Assembly: GCA_026874595.1 (NCBI GenBank)
Contig: CM049320.1
Location: 43,224,714-43,288,713 of the forward strand
Length of the DNA: 64,000 bases
From: Sipunculus nudus
Lineage: Eukaryota > Annelida > Sipuncula > Golfingiida > Sipunculidae
Direction: 5' to 3'
Each line of letters begins with the position of its first letter. The stretch's first letter is position 1. Shown in pieces: positions 11,101 to 24,517 of this stretch. The position numbers and the translations under genes are program-made. The notes under the pieces were generated by a model, which did not search any database, was not told where the DNA came from, and was given only the letters and a program-made list of their open reading frames with translations.

Positions 11101-13326
11101 TGTAACTGCCTTGTCTAAGTGTATGCCAGATCCATGTGTATCTGGATTAGATGGGCTGGCACCACTGTGTAAATGTCTTGTGTAAGTATATACCAGATCC
11201 ATGCGTATCTGGGTGAGTTGGGCTGGCACCACTGTGTAACTGCCTTGTGTAAGTATATACCAGATCCATGCATATCTGGTTGAGTTTGGCTGGCACCACT
11301 ATGTAACTGCCTTGTCTAAGTGTATGCCAGATCCATGTGTATCTGGATTAGATGGGCTGGCACCACTGTGTAACTGCCTTGTGTAAGTATATACCAGATC
11401 CATGCGTATCTGGGTGAGTTGGGCTGGCACCACTGTGTAACTGCCTTGTGTAAGTATATACCAGATCCATGCATATCTGGTTGAGTTGGGCTGGCACCAC
11501 TATGTAACTGCCTTGTCTAAGTGTATGCCAGATCCATGTGTATCTGGATTAGATGGGCTGGCACCACTGTGTAAATGTCTTGTGTAAGTATATACCAGAT
11601 CCATGCGTATCTGGGTGAGTTGGGCTGGCACCACTGTGTAACTGCCTTGTGTAAGTATATACCAGATCCATGCATATCTGGTTGAGTTGGGCTGGCACCA
11701 CTATGTAACTGCCTTGTCTAAGTGTATGCCAGATCCATGTGTATCTGGATTAGATGGGCTGGCACCACTGTGTAAATGTCTTGTGTAAGTATATACCAGA
11801 TCCATGCGTATCTGGGTGAGTTGGGCTGGCACCACTGTGTAACTGCCTTGTGTAAGTATATACCAGATCCATGCATATCTGGTTGAGTTGGGCTGGCACC
11901 ACTATGTAACTGCCTTGTCTAAGTGTATGCCAGATCCATGTGTATCTGGATTAGATGGGCTGGCACCACTGTGTAAATGTCTTGTGTAAGTATATACCAG
12001 ATCCATGCGTATCTGGGTGAGTTGGGCTGGCACCACTGTGTAACTGCCTTGTGTAAGTATATACCAGATCCATGCATATCTGGTTGAGTTGGGCTGGCAC
12101 CACTATGTAACTGCCTTGTCTAAGTGTATGCCAGATCCATGTGTATCTGGATGAGATGGGCTGGCACCACTGTGTAACTGTCTTGTGTAAGTATATACCA
12201 GATCCATGCGTATCTGGGTGAGATGGGCTGGCACCACTGTGTAACTGCCTTGTGTAAGTATATACCAGATCCATGCGTATCTGGGTGAGATGGGCTGGCA
12301 CCACTGTGTAACTGTCTTGTGTAAGTATATACCAGATCCATGCGTATCTGGGTGAGATGGGCTGGCACCACTGTGTAACTGTCTTGTGTAAGTATATACC
12401 AGATCCATGCGTATCTGGGTGAGATGGGCTGGCACCACTGTGTAACTGTCTTGTGTAAGTATATACCAGATCCATGCGTATCTGGTTGAGTTGGGCTGGC
12501 ACCACTATGTAACTGCCTTGTCTAAGTGTATGCCAGATCCATGTGTATCTGGATTAGATGGGCTGGCACCACTGTGTAACTGTCTTGTGTAAGTATATAC
12601 CAGATCCATGCATATCTGGTTGTGTTGGGCTGGCACCACTATGTAACTGCCTTGTCTAAGTGTATGCCAGATCCATGTGTATCTGGATTAGATGGGCTGG
12701 CACCACTGTGTAAATGTCTTGTGTAAGTATATACCAGATCCATGCGTATCTGGGTGAGTTGGGCTGGCACCACTGTGTAACTTCTTTGTCTAAGTGAATA
12801 CCAGCTCCATGCATATCTGGGTGAGTTGGGCTGGCACCACTGTGTAAATGTCTTGTGTAAGTATATACCAGATCCATGCGTATCTGGGTGAGTTGGGCTG
12901 GCACCACTGTGTAACTGCCTTGTGTAAGTATATACCAGATCCATGCATATCTGGTTGAGTTGGGCTGGCACCACTATGTAACTGCCTCGTCTAAGTGTAT
13001 GCCAGATCCATGTGTATCTGGATTAGATGGGCTGGCACCACTGTGTAAATGTCTTGTGTAAGTATATACCAGATCCATGCGTATCTGGGTGAGTTGGGCT
13101 GGCACCACTGTGTAACTTCTTTGTCTAAGTGAATACCAGCTCCATGCGTATCTGGGTGAGTTGGGCTGGCACCACTGTGTAAATGTCTTGTGTAAGTGTA
13201 TGCCAGATCCATGCGTATCTGGGTGAGTTGGGCTAGCACCACTGTGTAACTGCTTTGTCTAAGTGAATACCAGATCCATGCGTATCTGGATATGTTTGGC
13301 TGGCACCACTGTGTAACTGCCTTGTC
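8137..13326 (+). repeat. 67-bp satellite array 1 (about 77 copies)
   Basis: Head-to-tail 67-bp monomers with the core CCAGATCCATGCGTATCTGG (an imperfect dyad with CCAGAT/ATCTGG arms), then GTGAGTTGGGCTGGCACCAC and TAACTGCCTTGTGTAAGTAT. At least four monomer types can be told apart: TATATACC with CGTATCTGGGT, TATATACC with CATATCTGGTT, GTCTAAGTGTATGCC with GTATCTGGATTAG, and GTCTAAGTGAATACC with CAGCTCC. They recur in ordered groups (for example 268-bp tetramers), so the array has higher-order structure. Because 67 is not a multiple of 3, the apparent minus-strand ORFs cycle through frames and are not genes. Confidence 0.97.
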
Positions 13327-13705
13327 TCTGATTTCCTCTCTTCACTTATAATGGAGATGGTCCAATCTATCAGGGTAGTCTGGTAATAAACAGAATCACC
13401 CTCTCAGGTAAACAGGGGCGAGAGTCTGGTTAACAAAGGCATAAACACGGTCATTGTCTGGATGCCAGATGTCATTCCATTGACAGACTTGTAGAATTAA
13501 TGGTGGATGAGAACCTGGTTTATCTAGTGTACATCAAGTTCCTGGAGCCAGCCTTGAGGTCATGCTGATTGTAGAGTGAACAGGCTGCCAGTAGCCATCA
13601 GATCAGCGGTTACAGCACTCCAGTGTAATTTATGGTCATAATCCTAATTCACTTGTCTTATGGTGGTAATATCACCAACTGCTTTTTATCTGTGAAAACA
13701 CAGTC
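13327..13705. other. unique spacer between satellite arrays
   Basis: About 380 bp of moderately GC-rich non-repetitive sequence. No ORF or RNA signature recognised. Confidence 0.5.
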
Positions 13706-15760
13706 GGCCTGAGTGTAGAAAGACTGGACACAGGTGGCCTGAGTGTAGAAAGACTGGACACAGCCTGAATGTATGGAGACTGGACACAGGTGGCCTGAGT
13801 GTATGGAGACTGGACACAGGTGGCCTGAGTGAAGAAAGACTGGACACAGGTGGCCTGAGTGTAGAAAGACTGGACACAGGTGGCCTGAGTGTATGGAGAC
13901 TGGATACAGGTGACCTGAGTGTAGAAAGACTGGACACGGGTGGCCTGAGTGTATGGAGACTGGACACAGGTTGCCTGAGTGTAGAAAGACTGGACACAGG
14001 TGGCCTGAGTGTAGAAAGACTGGACACAGGTGGCCTGAGTGTAGAAAGACTGGACACAGCCTGAATGTATGGAGACTGGACACAGGTGGCCTGAGTGTAT
14101 GGAGACTGGACACAGGTGGCCTGAGTGTAGAAAGACTGGACACAGGTGGCCTGAGTGTAGAAAGACTGGACACAGGTGGCCTGAGTGTATGGAGACTGGA
14201 TACAGGTGACCTGAGTGTAGAAAGACTGGACACGGGTGGCCTGAGTGTAGAAAGACTGGACACAGGTGGCCTGAGTGTAGAAAGACTGGACACAGGTGGC
14301 CTGAGTGTATGGAGACTGGACACAGGTGGCCTGAGTGTAGAAAGACTGGACACGGGTGGCCTGAGTGTAGAAAGACTGGACACAGGTGGCCTGAGTGTAT
14401 GGAGACTGGACACAGGTGCCCTGAGTGTAGAAAGACTGGACACAGGTGGCCTGAGTGTATGGAGACTGGACACAGGTGGCCTGAGTGTATGGAGACTGGA
14501 CACAGGTGACCTGAGTGTAAAAGGACTGGACACAGGTGGCCTGAGTGTATGGAGACTGGACACTGGTGGCCTGAGTGTAGAAAGACTGGGCATAGGTGGC
14601 CTGAGTGTAGAAAGACTGGACACAGGTGGCCTGAGTGTATGGAGACTGGACACAGGTGGCCTGAGTGTATGGAGACTGGACACAGGTGACCTGAGTGAAA
14701 AAGGACTGGACACAGGTGGCCTGAGTGTAGAAAGACTGGACACAGGTGGCCTGAGTGTATGGAGACTGGACACAGGTGGCCTGAGTGTAGAAAGACTGGA
14801 CACAGGTGGCCTGAATGTAGAAAGACTGGGCATAGGTGGCCTGAGTGTATGGAGACTGGACACAGGTGGCCTGAGTGTAGAAAGACTGGACACAGGTGGC
14901 CTGAATGTAGAAAGACTGGACACAGGTGGCCTGAGTGTAGAAAGACTGGACACAGGTGGCCTGAATGTAGAAAGACTGGACACAGGTGGCCTGAGTGTAT
15001 GGAGACTGGACACAGGTGACCTGAGTGTAAAAGGACTGGACACAGGTGGCCTGAGTGTATGGAGACTGGACACTGGTGGCCTGAGTGTATGGAGACTGGG
15101 CACTGGTGGCCTGAGTGTAGAAAGACTGGGCATAGGTGGCCTGAGTGTAGAAAGACTGGACACAGGTGGCCTGAGTGTATGGAGACTGGACACAGGTGGC
15201 CTGAGTGTATGGAGACTGGACACAGGTGGCCTGAGTGTAGAAAGACTGGACACAGGTGGCCTGAGTGTATGGAGACTGGACACAGGTGGCCTGAGTGTAG
15301 AAAGACTGGACACAGGTGGCCTGAGTGTATGGAGACTGGACACAGGTGGCCTGAGTGTATGGAGACTGGACACAGGTGGCCTGAGTGTAGAAAGACTGGA
15401 CACAGGTGGCCTGAGTGTAGAAAGACTGGACACAGGTGGCCTGAGTGTAGAAAGACTGGACACAGGTGGCCTGAGTGTAGAAAGACTGGACACAGGTGGC
15501 CTGAGTGTAGAAAGACTGGACACAGGTGGCCTGAGTGTAGAAAGACTGGACACAGGTGGCCTGAGTGTAGAAAGACTGGACACAGGTGGCCTGAGTGTAG
15601 AAAGACTGGACACAGGTGACCTGAGTGTAGAAAGACTGGACACAGGTGGCCTGAGTGTAGAAAGACTGGACACAGGTGGCCTGAGTGTAGAAAGACTGGA
15701 CACAGGTGGCCTGAGTGTATGGAGACTGGACACAGGTGGCCTGAGTGTATGGAGACTGGA
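13706..15760 (+). repeat. 30-bp minisatellite array (about 68 copies)
   Basis: Head-to-tail units CTGAGTGTAGAAAGACTGGA plus CACAGGTGGC, with two interspersed main variants (GTAGAAAGACTGG and GTATGGAGACTGG) and rarer GTAAAAGGACTGG or TGGGCATAGG forms. The unit is a multiple of three and lacks stops in several frames, which yields minus-strand frames of about 690 to 700 codons in three registers and a 618-codon plus frame. Such simultaneous openness is a property of the unit, not evidence of a protein. Confidence 0.97.
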
Positions 15761-16775
15761 CTTGGTGTATCATTCACAGATTCCTCTGACCTGTTGTATC
15801 ATTCACTGATCCCTCTGACTTGTTGTATCATTCACAGATCCCTTAGACTTGGTGTATCCTTCACTGATCCCTCTGACTTGTATCATTCACAGACCCCTCT
15901 GACTTGGTGTTACATTTACTGATCCCTCTCACCAGGTGTACCATTCACAGATTCCTTTGACTTGGAGAATCATTCACAGACCCCTCTGATTTGGTGTGTC
16001 ATTCACAGACCCCTCTGACTTGGTGTATCATTCACTGATCCCTCTGACTTGGTGTATCATTCACAGATCCCTCTGACTTGATGTATCATTCACTGATCCC
16101 TCTGACTTGATGTATCCTTCATGGATCCCTTTGATCCAGTGTATCATTCACAGACCCCTCTGACCTGGTGTATCATTCACTGATCCCTCTGACCTGGTGT
16201 ATCATTCACTGATCCCTCTGACTTGGTGTATCATTCACTGATCCCTCCGACTTTGTGTATCATTCACAGACCTCTCTGGCTTGTATCATTCACAGACCCC
16301 TCTGACTTGTATCATTCACTGATCCCTCTGACTTGGTGTATCATTCACTGATCCCTCTGACTTGGTGTATCATTCACAGACCCCTCTGACTTGTTGTATC
16401 ATTTACAGACCCCTCTGACTTGGTGTATCATTCACAGACCCCTCTGACTTGGTGTGTTATTCACTGATCCCTCTGACTTGGTGTATAATTCACAGACCCC
16501 TCTGACTTGGTGTATCATTCACATATCCCTCAGACTTGGTGTATCATTCACTGATCCCTCTGACTTGGTGTACAATTCACTGATCCCTCTGACTTGGTGT
16601 ATCATTCACTGATCCCTCTGACTTGTTGTATCATTCACAGGCCCCTCTGACTTGGAGTATCATTCACTGATCCCTCTGACTTGGTGTATCATTCACTGAT
16701 CCCTCTGACATGGTTGTCATTCACTGATCCCTCTGAATTGGTTGTCATTCACTGATCCCTCTGACTTGGTGTATT
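15761..16775 (+). repeat. 29-bp minisatellite array (about 35 copies)
   Basis: Units with TTGGTGTATCATTCACTGAT plus CCCTCTGAC, alternating with a CACAGACCC variant, start directly where the 30-bp array stops, with no spacer. The array becomes degenerate at its 3' end. Confidence 0.94.
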
Positions 16776-19390
16776 ATTTACATGTCCATCTATATGTATA
16801 TCCATGTACATGATTTCACTTTGTGACTTGGTTGTCCCATTTTAATTTGTTCTGTCTGGTTGTTGGACTGGGCTGTCTGGATTCTGGACATGGCCTGCTC
16901 GATTTTGTTCTGAAGGACATAGTTTCTGCCTTCAATGACACTTGAGTACTTGTGGTCTGTGTTTACATATGACAGTAATATGAGTGAATGGAAGAAACTA
17001 TAAAACTGTCTGGGTTTTAGAATTGGCCATGGATCCCGTTAGGAAGTGGTCCTCGCCACAGACAGCCAGGCAGGAAACACAGCTGTGTTAGTGTGGATAT
17101 AATACTAAGAGGCTCAGAATATTGTGTCAGCAGCTAAACATCTTGGTGACTTAGCGTGGTTTACACTGGTGTATATATAGACACAACCCATGGTCAGTAA
17201 CCCCCCCCCCCCCCCACACACAAACACACCCCCACCCCCTCCCAATATGAGCCCCAACCACCTTGCTTATACAAAAAAGCATCAAATGCAAATCCATCCA
17301 TCATTATATCATTGCAATTATTTTTCTTACCCACAGCTGTCAATTGTCATATTCCGCTTTTTCTCTCTTGTGATCAGTTGTTGGTCTTTGAATTTTTGAC
17401 AAGGTTGATATGAGCAAAATTTAACCAATAATACAGTTCAATTCTACATTGGCACAAGTGGAAATGCTTGCATATTTTACAGTATTTAAGGTAAAGTGTG
17501 TACAACTTGTTTGTTGTGATGTGCTTCACCTGTCAATCTGTGCCTGATCTCTGTGCCCCAGTGGCTCAGTGCTTCAGTCAGCTGTCCTCATAAATATGAA
17601 TAAATTAAACTGAAAATGAAAGAATATAGAATGCTTATCTGACCTGCAGTACTAGGGATATCTATGTATATTTTCATGTTCTCTTCACTTATCAATGTAA
17701 TAATGCACTATTGGATCATTGGATGTTTCCTATTAATGGAGAGGTGTGACAATATGGCTGTAGTTTCATATGATGAAACCTGATGGCTGAGTTTGAGAGA
17801 AATGATTCAACAAAAATAACAAGCCCTATTGTTTTGAGATGATATATAGTGGTAAGTTTTTTTTGTAAGATAGTTATCGTTGATGCTTTTGATTATTCTG
17901 TTACTAATAATGAGCTATATTTTAATTTGCTAAAAAACACTGTACTTTTGGTATATGGTCATCTGAGAACATGTATGGAATTTTGAACTTCTTTAGAGAA
18001 GGTCATTTGCATACAAATAAACCAACATTAAACAGAGTACTTCACACAATGTTGTGTGAAACAATAGAATATATAGTTGATAAGTGTTGTGTATGAATAT
18101 AAATATGCTTCAGTGTCACAGCAAACAAGATTTGATTAATCCCAATTGGCCGGAAACATTTTTCAGTTGACTCCAAGACAACTTGATAACACAACTTATC
18201 ATCTGTGTTTGTTAATCAAATTTCTCTTTAGCAAAAAAAAACCCACCCACAAATATGTAATAATTCATCACAACTCATCATTATATCATATATCATCATA
18301 ATTATATCACAGCTGAGTGCAGCACCAAATGGCATCTTATTTAGGACCTGCACCAGTAAATGAACAGCAGCACGCAGCCAGAGCAGTCAGACTGCTTTCT
18401 GTTCTTTATTCCTTTTTACCATCAACCTGACTTGAACATTTCTTTAATGATTCAAACATAATGATGAAGAACATTAAGAGCATTTGAAGTTGAGTACATA
18501 GACTTTCATAATCAGTGTAGAATTATTAATAATTGATGTTATTATAATTAATCACTGCCTTACAGTTACTTTATTTACCTGCAGATCAAATCTTATTTTC
18601 AGATTCAGTAGTAGACTGATTAGATTTGATAAAGTTACCATATTTACAACTACGATAGATTTGACTCAGACACGTTGGCACTGAATCTGGTGTCTGATTA
18701 AGGTTTGTGGCAAAGTCATTGTGGTAAAGTCAGTATATAATTATACCAGTAATACATGTATTGTATTGCAATGCACATAACTATATATCAACACCATGTA
18801 ATTATCTCATTTTTCACATAAAACACATTTGAGTACACATAAAAGCAATTTGTATTATAAAGCATTATACTATATATGTACATATCTTTGTCTTGTAGAG
18901 CGTATGCAGAAGGTTAATATATTTCACTTACATACACACACACACACATACAGGATCTCTTGAGCTGACTGGGATTGACTGGTTGAGTGAATGCCGTGTA
19001 TTTGAGCCTAACAGCTGCGTGGTATGACATATGTTTTATATCAGGCCAGCTGTTCAGAGTGACTGGGGTTATTCTTTCATCAGATTGCTTCATGACATCA
19101 GTCATTTTAATCCTCCCTGTTACCTTACAACTGGTATCACTAATCCCTATAGACATGTGACCAGCCTCACACAGCTCTGATTTACTGGTTATACTTGTCA
19201 TATGGAACACATCAATAACACCAACAAAATCTGGTCATATATAAACAGTTGTGTATTGCCCATTAAGTACACAGTAATATCTTTGAGTGGTGTAGGTGTG
19301 TGATCTTGTGTTGGAGAATTTGTCATGTTCACTTGAGCATGGTATGTTACTGGCTCATATAGCTGACAGATAGCTCAGGTGTTACAAGTA
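16776..19390. other. intron sequence, mostly unique
   Basis: Holds a 15-C tract (17201-17215) followed by CA/CCCC-rich sequence. Otherwise AT-rich DNA with no recognised gene or RNA. Confidence 0.5.
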
Positions 19391-22300
19391 AATCATCCCT
19401 AGTCCTGATAAGGATAACCTATCATTATCCAATCAACATCACCCCATAAGCTTGAGTCATCATCCCTAGTCCTGATGAGGATAACCTATCATTATCCAAT
19501 CAACATCACTCCATAAGCTTGAGTCATCATCCCTAGTCCCCATAAGGATAACCTATCATTATCAAATCAACATCACTCCATAAGCATGAGTCATCATCCC
19601 TAGTCCTGATAAGGATAACCTATCATTATCCAATCAACATCACCCCATAAGCTTGAGTCATCATCCCTAGTCCTGATAAGGATAACCTATCATTATCAAA
19701 TCAACATCACTCCATAAGCATGAATCATCATCCCTGGTCCTGATAAGGATAACCTATCATTATCCAATCAACATCACCCCATAAGCTTGAGTCATCATCC
19801 CTAGTCCTGATAAGGATAACCTATCATTATCAAATCAACATCACTCCATAAGCATGAGTCATCATCCCTAGTCCTGATAAGAATAACCTATCATTATCCA
19901 ATCAACATCACCCCATAAGCTTGAGTCATCATCCCTAGTCCTGATAAGGATAACCTATCATTATCCAATAAACATCCCCCATAAGCATGAGTCATCATCC
20001 CTTGCCCTGATAAGGATAACCTATCATCAAATCAACATCACCCCATAAGCTTGAGTCATCATCACTAGTCCTGATAAGGATAACCTATCATTATCAAATC
20101 AACATCACCCCATAAGCTTGAGTCATCATCCCTAGTACTGATAAGGATAACCTATCATTATCCAATCAACATCACCCCATAAGCATGAGTCATCATCCCT
20201 TGCCCTGATAAGGATAACCTATCATTATCAAATCAGCATCACCCCATAAGCTTGAGTCATCATCCCTAGTCCTGATAAGGATAACCTATCATTATCCAAT
20301 CAACATCACCCCATAAGCATGTGTCATCATCCCTTGCCCTGTTAAGGATAACCTATCATTATCCAATCAACATCACCCCATAAGCTTGAGTCATCATCCC
20401 TAGTCCTGATAAGGATAACCTATCATTATCAAATCAACATCACTCCATAAGCATGAGTCATCATCCCTAGTCCTGATAAGGATAACCTATCATTATCCAA
20501 TCAACATCACCCCATAAGCTTGAGTCATCATCCCTAGTCCTGATAAGGATAACCTATCATTATCCAATAAACATCCCCCATAAGCATGAGTCATCATCCC
20601 TTGCCCTGATAAGGATAACCTATCATCAAATCAACATCACCCCATAAGCTTGAGTCATCATCACTAGTCCTGATAAGGATAACCTATCATTATCAAATCA
20701 ACATCACCCCATAAGCTTGAGTCATCATCCCTAGTCCTGATCAGGATAACCTATCATTATCCAATCAACATCACCCCATAAGCATGAGTCATCATCCCTT
20801 GCCCTGATAAGGATAACCTATCATTATCAAATCAACATCACCCCATAAGCTTGAGTCATCATCCCTAGTCCTGATAAGGATAACCTATCATTATCCAATC
20901 AACATCACCCCATAAGCATGTGTCATCATCCCTTGCCCTGTTAAGGATAACCTATCATTATCCAATCAACATCACCCCATAAGCTTGAGTCATCATCCCT
21001 AGTCCTGATAAGGATAACCTATCATTATCCAATCAATATCACTCCATAAGCTTGATTCATCATCCCTAGTCCCCATAAGGATAACCTATCATTATCCAAT
21101 CAACATCCCCCATAAGCATGAGTCATCATCCCTAGTTCCCATAAGGATAACTTATCATTATCCAATCAATATCACTCCATAAGCTTGAGTCATCATCACT
21201 AGTCCTGGTAAGAATAACCTGTCATTATCAAATCAACATCACTCCATAAGCATGAGTCATCATCCCTAGTCCTGATAAGGATAACCTATCATTATCCAAT
21301 CAACATCACCCCATAAGCTTGAGTCATCATCCCTAGCCCTGATAAGGATTACCTATCATTATCCAATCAACATCACTCCATAAGCTTGAGTCATCATCCC
21401 TAGTCCTGATAAAGATTACCTATCACTATCCAATCAACATCACCCCATAAGCTTGAGTCATCATCCCTAGTCCTGATAAGAATAACCTATCATTATCCAA
21501 TCAACATCACCCCATAAGCTTGAGTCATCATCACTGGTCCTGATAAGAATAACCTATCATTATCAAATCAACATCACTATAAGCTTGAGTCATCATCACT
21601 AGTCCTGATAAGGATAACCTTTCATTATCAAATCAACATCACTCCATAAGCTTGAGTCATCATCACTAGTCCTGATAAGAATTACCTATCATTATCAAAT
21701 CAACATCACTCCATAAGCATGAGTCATCCTCATTAGTCCTGATAAGAATAACCTATCATTATCAAATCAACATCACTCCATAAGCTTGAATCATCATCAC
21801 TAGTCCTGATAAGGATAACCTATCATTATCAAATCAACATCACTCCATAAGCTTGGGTCATCATCACTAGTCCTGATAAGGATAACCTATCATTATCCAA
21901 TTAAAAACATCATCCCATAAGCTTGAGTCATCATCCCTAGTCCTGATAAGAATAACCTATCATTATCAAATCAACATCACCCCATAAGCTTGAGTCATCA
22001 TCACTAGTCCTGATAAGAATAACCTATCATTATCAAATCAACATCACTCCATAAGCTTGAGTCATCATCACTAGTCCTGATAAGAATAACCTATCATTAT
22101 CCAATTAAAAACATCATCCCCATAAAATGGAGTCATCACCCCTAGTATCCCATCAACACCATCCCCTTAAGTTGGAGTCGCCATCACTAGTCCTGATTAG
22201 GATAACCTATCAATATCCAATTAAATACTTCGTTCCCTTAAGATGGAGTCATCATCCCTAGTCCTGATAAGGATAATCTATCATTATCCAATCAACATCA

Positions 22301-22391
22301 CCTTCATAAGATGGAGTCATCATCCCTAGTCCTGATAAGGATAACCTATCATTATCCCATCAACAACATCAATGTAAGATTGAGTCATCAC
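19391..22391 (+). repeat. 67-bp satellite array 2 (about 45 copies)
   Basis: Monomers with AAGCTTGAGTCATCATCCCT, AGTCCTGATAAGGATAACCT and ATCATTATCCAATCAACATC. The unit length equals that of array 1, but the sequence is unrelated. Each monomer carries the dyad GGATAA-CCTATCA-TTATCC. Variants (AAGCATGAG, TTATCAAATC, CCCTTGCCCTG, CATCACTAGT) recur in register, and a block of nine monomers is duplicated at 599-bp spacing. Monomers decay toward the 3' end (about 22100-22391). Confidence 0.96.
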
Positions 22392-24517
22392 AAATTTAGC
22401 AGCAGTACCTTTAATCATTCCTGTACAATTTTAGACATACCCTCAAAAGTTAAAGTGACCTGCATCAGGTATAACAGGTTTGTTTTAGGTTTTTATCAAG
22501 GATTCATTTGGAGGTTTTCCATACTGAGACCTGATTTCTTAGATCCTGACTCTACAACAGGAATTTTGATATGTAATCAGACATCATGAGCTGCACTGTG
22601 TGTGTGTGTGTGTGTGTGTGTAGCTTGGTGAGCAGGTAGATTGTGGCTGAGCCGTGTGTAATATTGTGTGCGGCCTGAGTAACCTGGGCTCGTACACCTG
22701 CTAGCTTCATCATCTGTGGATATACAAGTCAGGTAGCAGGGTGGGGAGCAGTATAGCAGATAATTTATATACTACCAGAATAGCTGCAACTATATTTACC
22801 TTAATATAAACCCTGAATAATCTGCTTGTACAGTCTTCCATCTGATGGGGGAACTTAACCCACATGTATAGGAACTGATTGGATAACTGTTCCAAACCAC
22901 TAGACAAATACATGAACAAGAGCTTTAAAAACTGAATACAATGGTTAAAAACATGTACTAAATGTATGAGGTTATTTTGCAAATAATGTTGTAATATTAT
23001 GTAGCGTGTTACAAATAGCAACATTTCAGACTTGCAGTACTCGTAAATTTACTTTTGTTTTGTAATGTACAGCATATGTGCTTATGTGCACATTACAATA
23101 ATATGAAGCATGTACAATAATTCTCAATGGATAACTTTTATAATTTATGATTAATACACTGCTTAAAAATTGGAAAAAAAGAAGTTAAAAGTGATATAAT
23201 GAAGGGTTTATCTTTTCTTGAATTATGCTTTTAATATGAAATACATCATTTTGCACTTTTATGCTCAAGTAGATCTAGTTTGGTAAGAGTATGATGTTGG
23301 TTATTGGCATGGAGTGTCCTTCATGGAGCTGTTGTTTTGAGCTGGTACCAGTTTTTTACAGCAGGGTCAGGTTACACAGTCATATTGATCAGCAATGAAA
23401 AACTGCTTCAGAATGCAACCATTTTAGTCTCTGACTAAAGATTTGATAAAATGATCCGATAAAGCGGTTCAATATCAGCGCCTGCAGCCTGTGTTATTTC
23501 AAGAGGCTCAGAAGAGTTATTAGTTCTCTAGTTGTATGTAACCTTGTTTATTTTCAATTAGCAGTGTTATATGAGTTGGTGGAGTTTGTCAAGGGGATTA
23601 GGCAATTGTCAGTTTTTTAAGGGTCTAGGGAATGTATGATGAAGACTACACAACACAGATGATACGATGAAGGTCATGGTCTCCAGATGTCATAAAAATT
23701 TTGAAATGGAGAAAGTAATTAAGAATGTTCTCTTTAACAGGACTCCTGATTGTAGCCAGGAATCATATATTTGCCTCGCCAGTTGTGCTTGGTATGAAAA
23801 TTGTCCACTGACTTTATTAGTAAGCTTATTTTCATGGGTTGACTTGACTCGATCAGCAAGGGTTTACTGGCTTCACATGATTCAAAGGAATTAATGTTAA
23901 TTTAGTAATTTTACAAAGTACCTACAGGTAATTTGTTATAGACATGGGTACTATCTATTTAAATATTATACAATGTATATTTTATGTCTTTATAACTAGT
24001 CCTTTATTAAATACTTTAGTTAACTATCTTTGCTGTTACTTTCACATCAAAGGCTCACTGTGGTGTTTGTGTCTACATTTGACACACCAAGGCACTATAT
24101 ACAAATTGTTTGGGGGAATTATCCCATGCAATTCATTTACTGACAGGTATGTGCATGTAAAATGCTCATTTAAATATATTCAAGTTAATCCTGGATGCAC
24201 AAACTTAATTACCACAGTTCTTGGCATAAGTGTGTTCTGATAATAAATTATACAATTGTGTTCAAATTAATTGCAAATTATTTTGTTGTTTATTCTTTCC
24301 ATTTAAAAGTGATCTCATTATGGCTTCTACTGCTATAGCTGTAATATTTGTTGTTATGAAGAAAATGGTTTATTTCTCAATTGTGGCTTTCAAAATATGT
24401 TTTATAAAATAATCTGGAAAGTGTAAATTGAAATTAATGCCTGATGTGATTGTTGCTTTTCTTAAACATCCATGTGACATTAATCCATAAAATTATCAGC
24501 CAATAGCAATATTCTGG
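22392..24517. other. intron sequence, mostly unique
   Basis: AT-rich, with a (TG)n microsatellite at 22597-22621. No gene recognised. Confidence 0.5.
22597..22621 (+). repeat. (TG)n microsatellite
   Basis: About 12 TG dinucleotides in an uninterrupted run. Confidence 0.95.

Noticed and set aside
8285..13242. Many 60- to 184-codon minus-strand ORFs
   Set aside because: The 67-bp unit shifts frame each copy, so the same three peptides recur with stops where monomer types change.
13658..15809. ORFs of 618 to 701 codons on both strands
   Set aside because: All are translations of the 30-bp minisatellite, open in several registers because the unit has no stop. No non-repetitive domain is attached.
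19391..22391. CRISPR-like direct repeats with dyads
   Set aside because: The whole 67-bp unit is repeated; there are no variable spacers and no cas genes.
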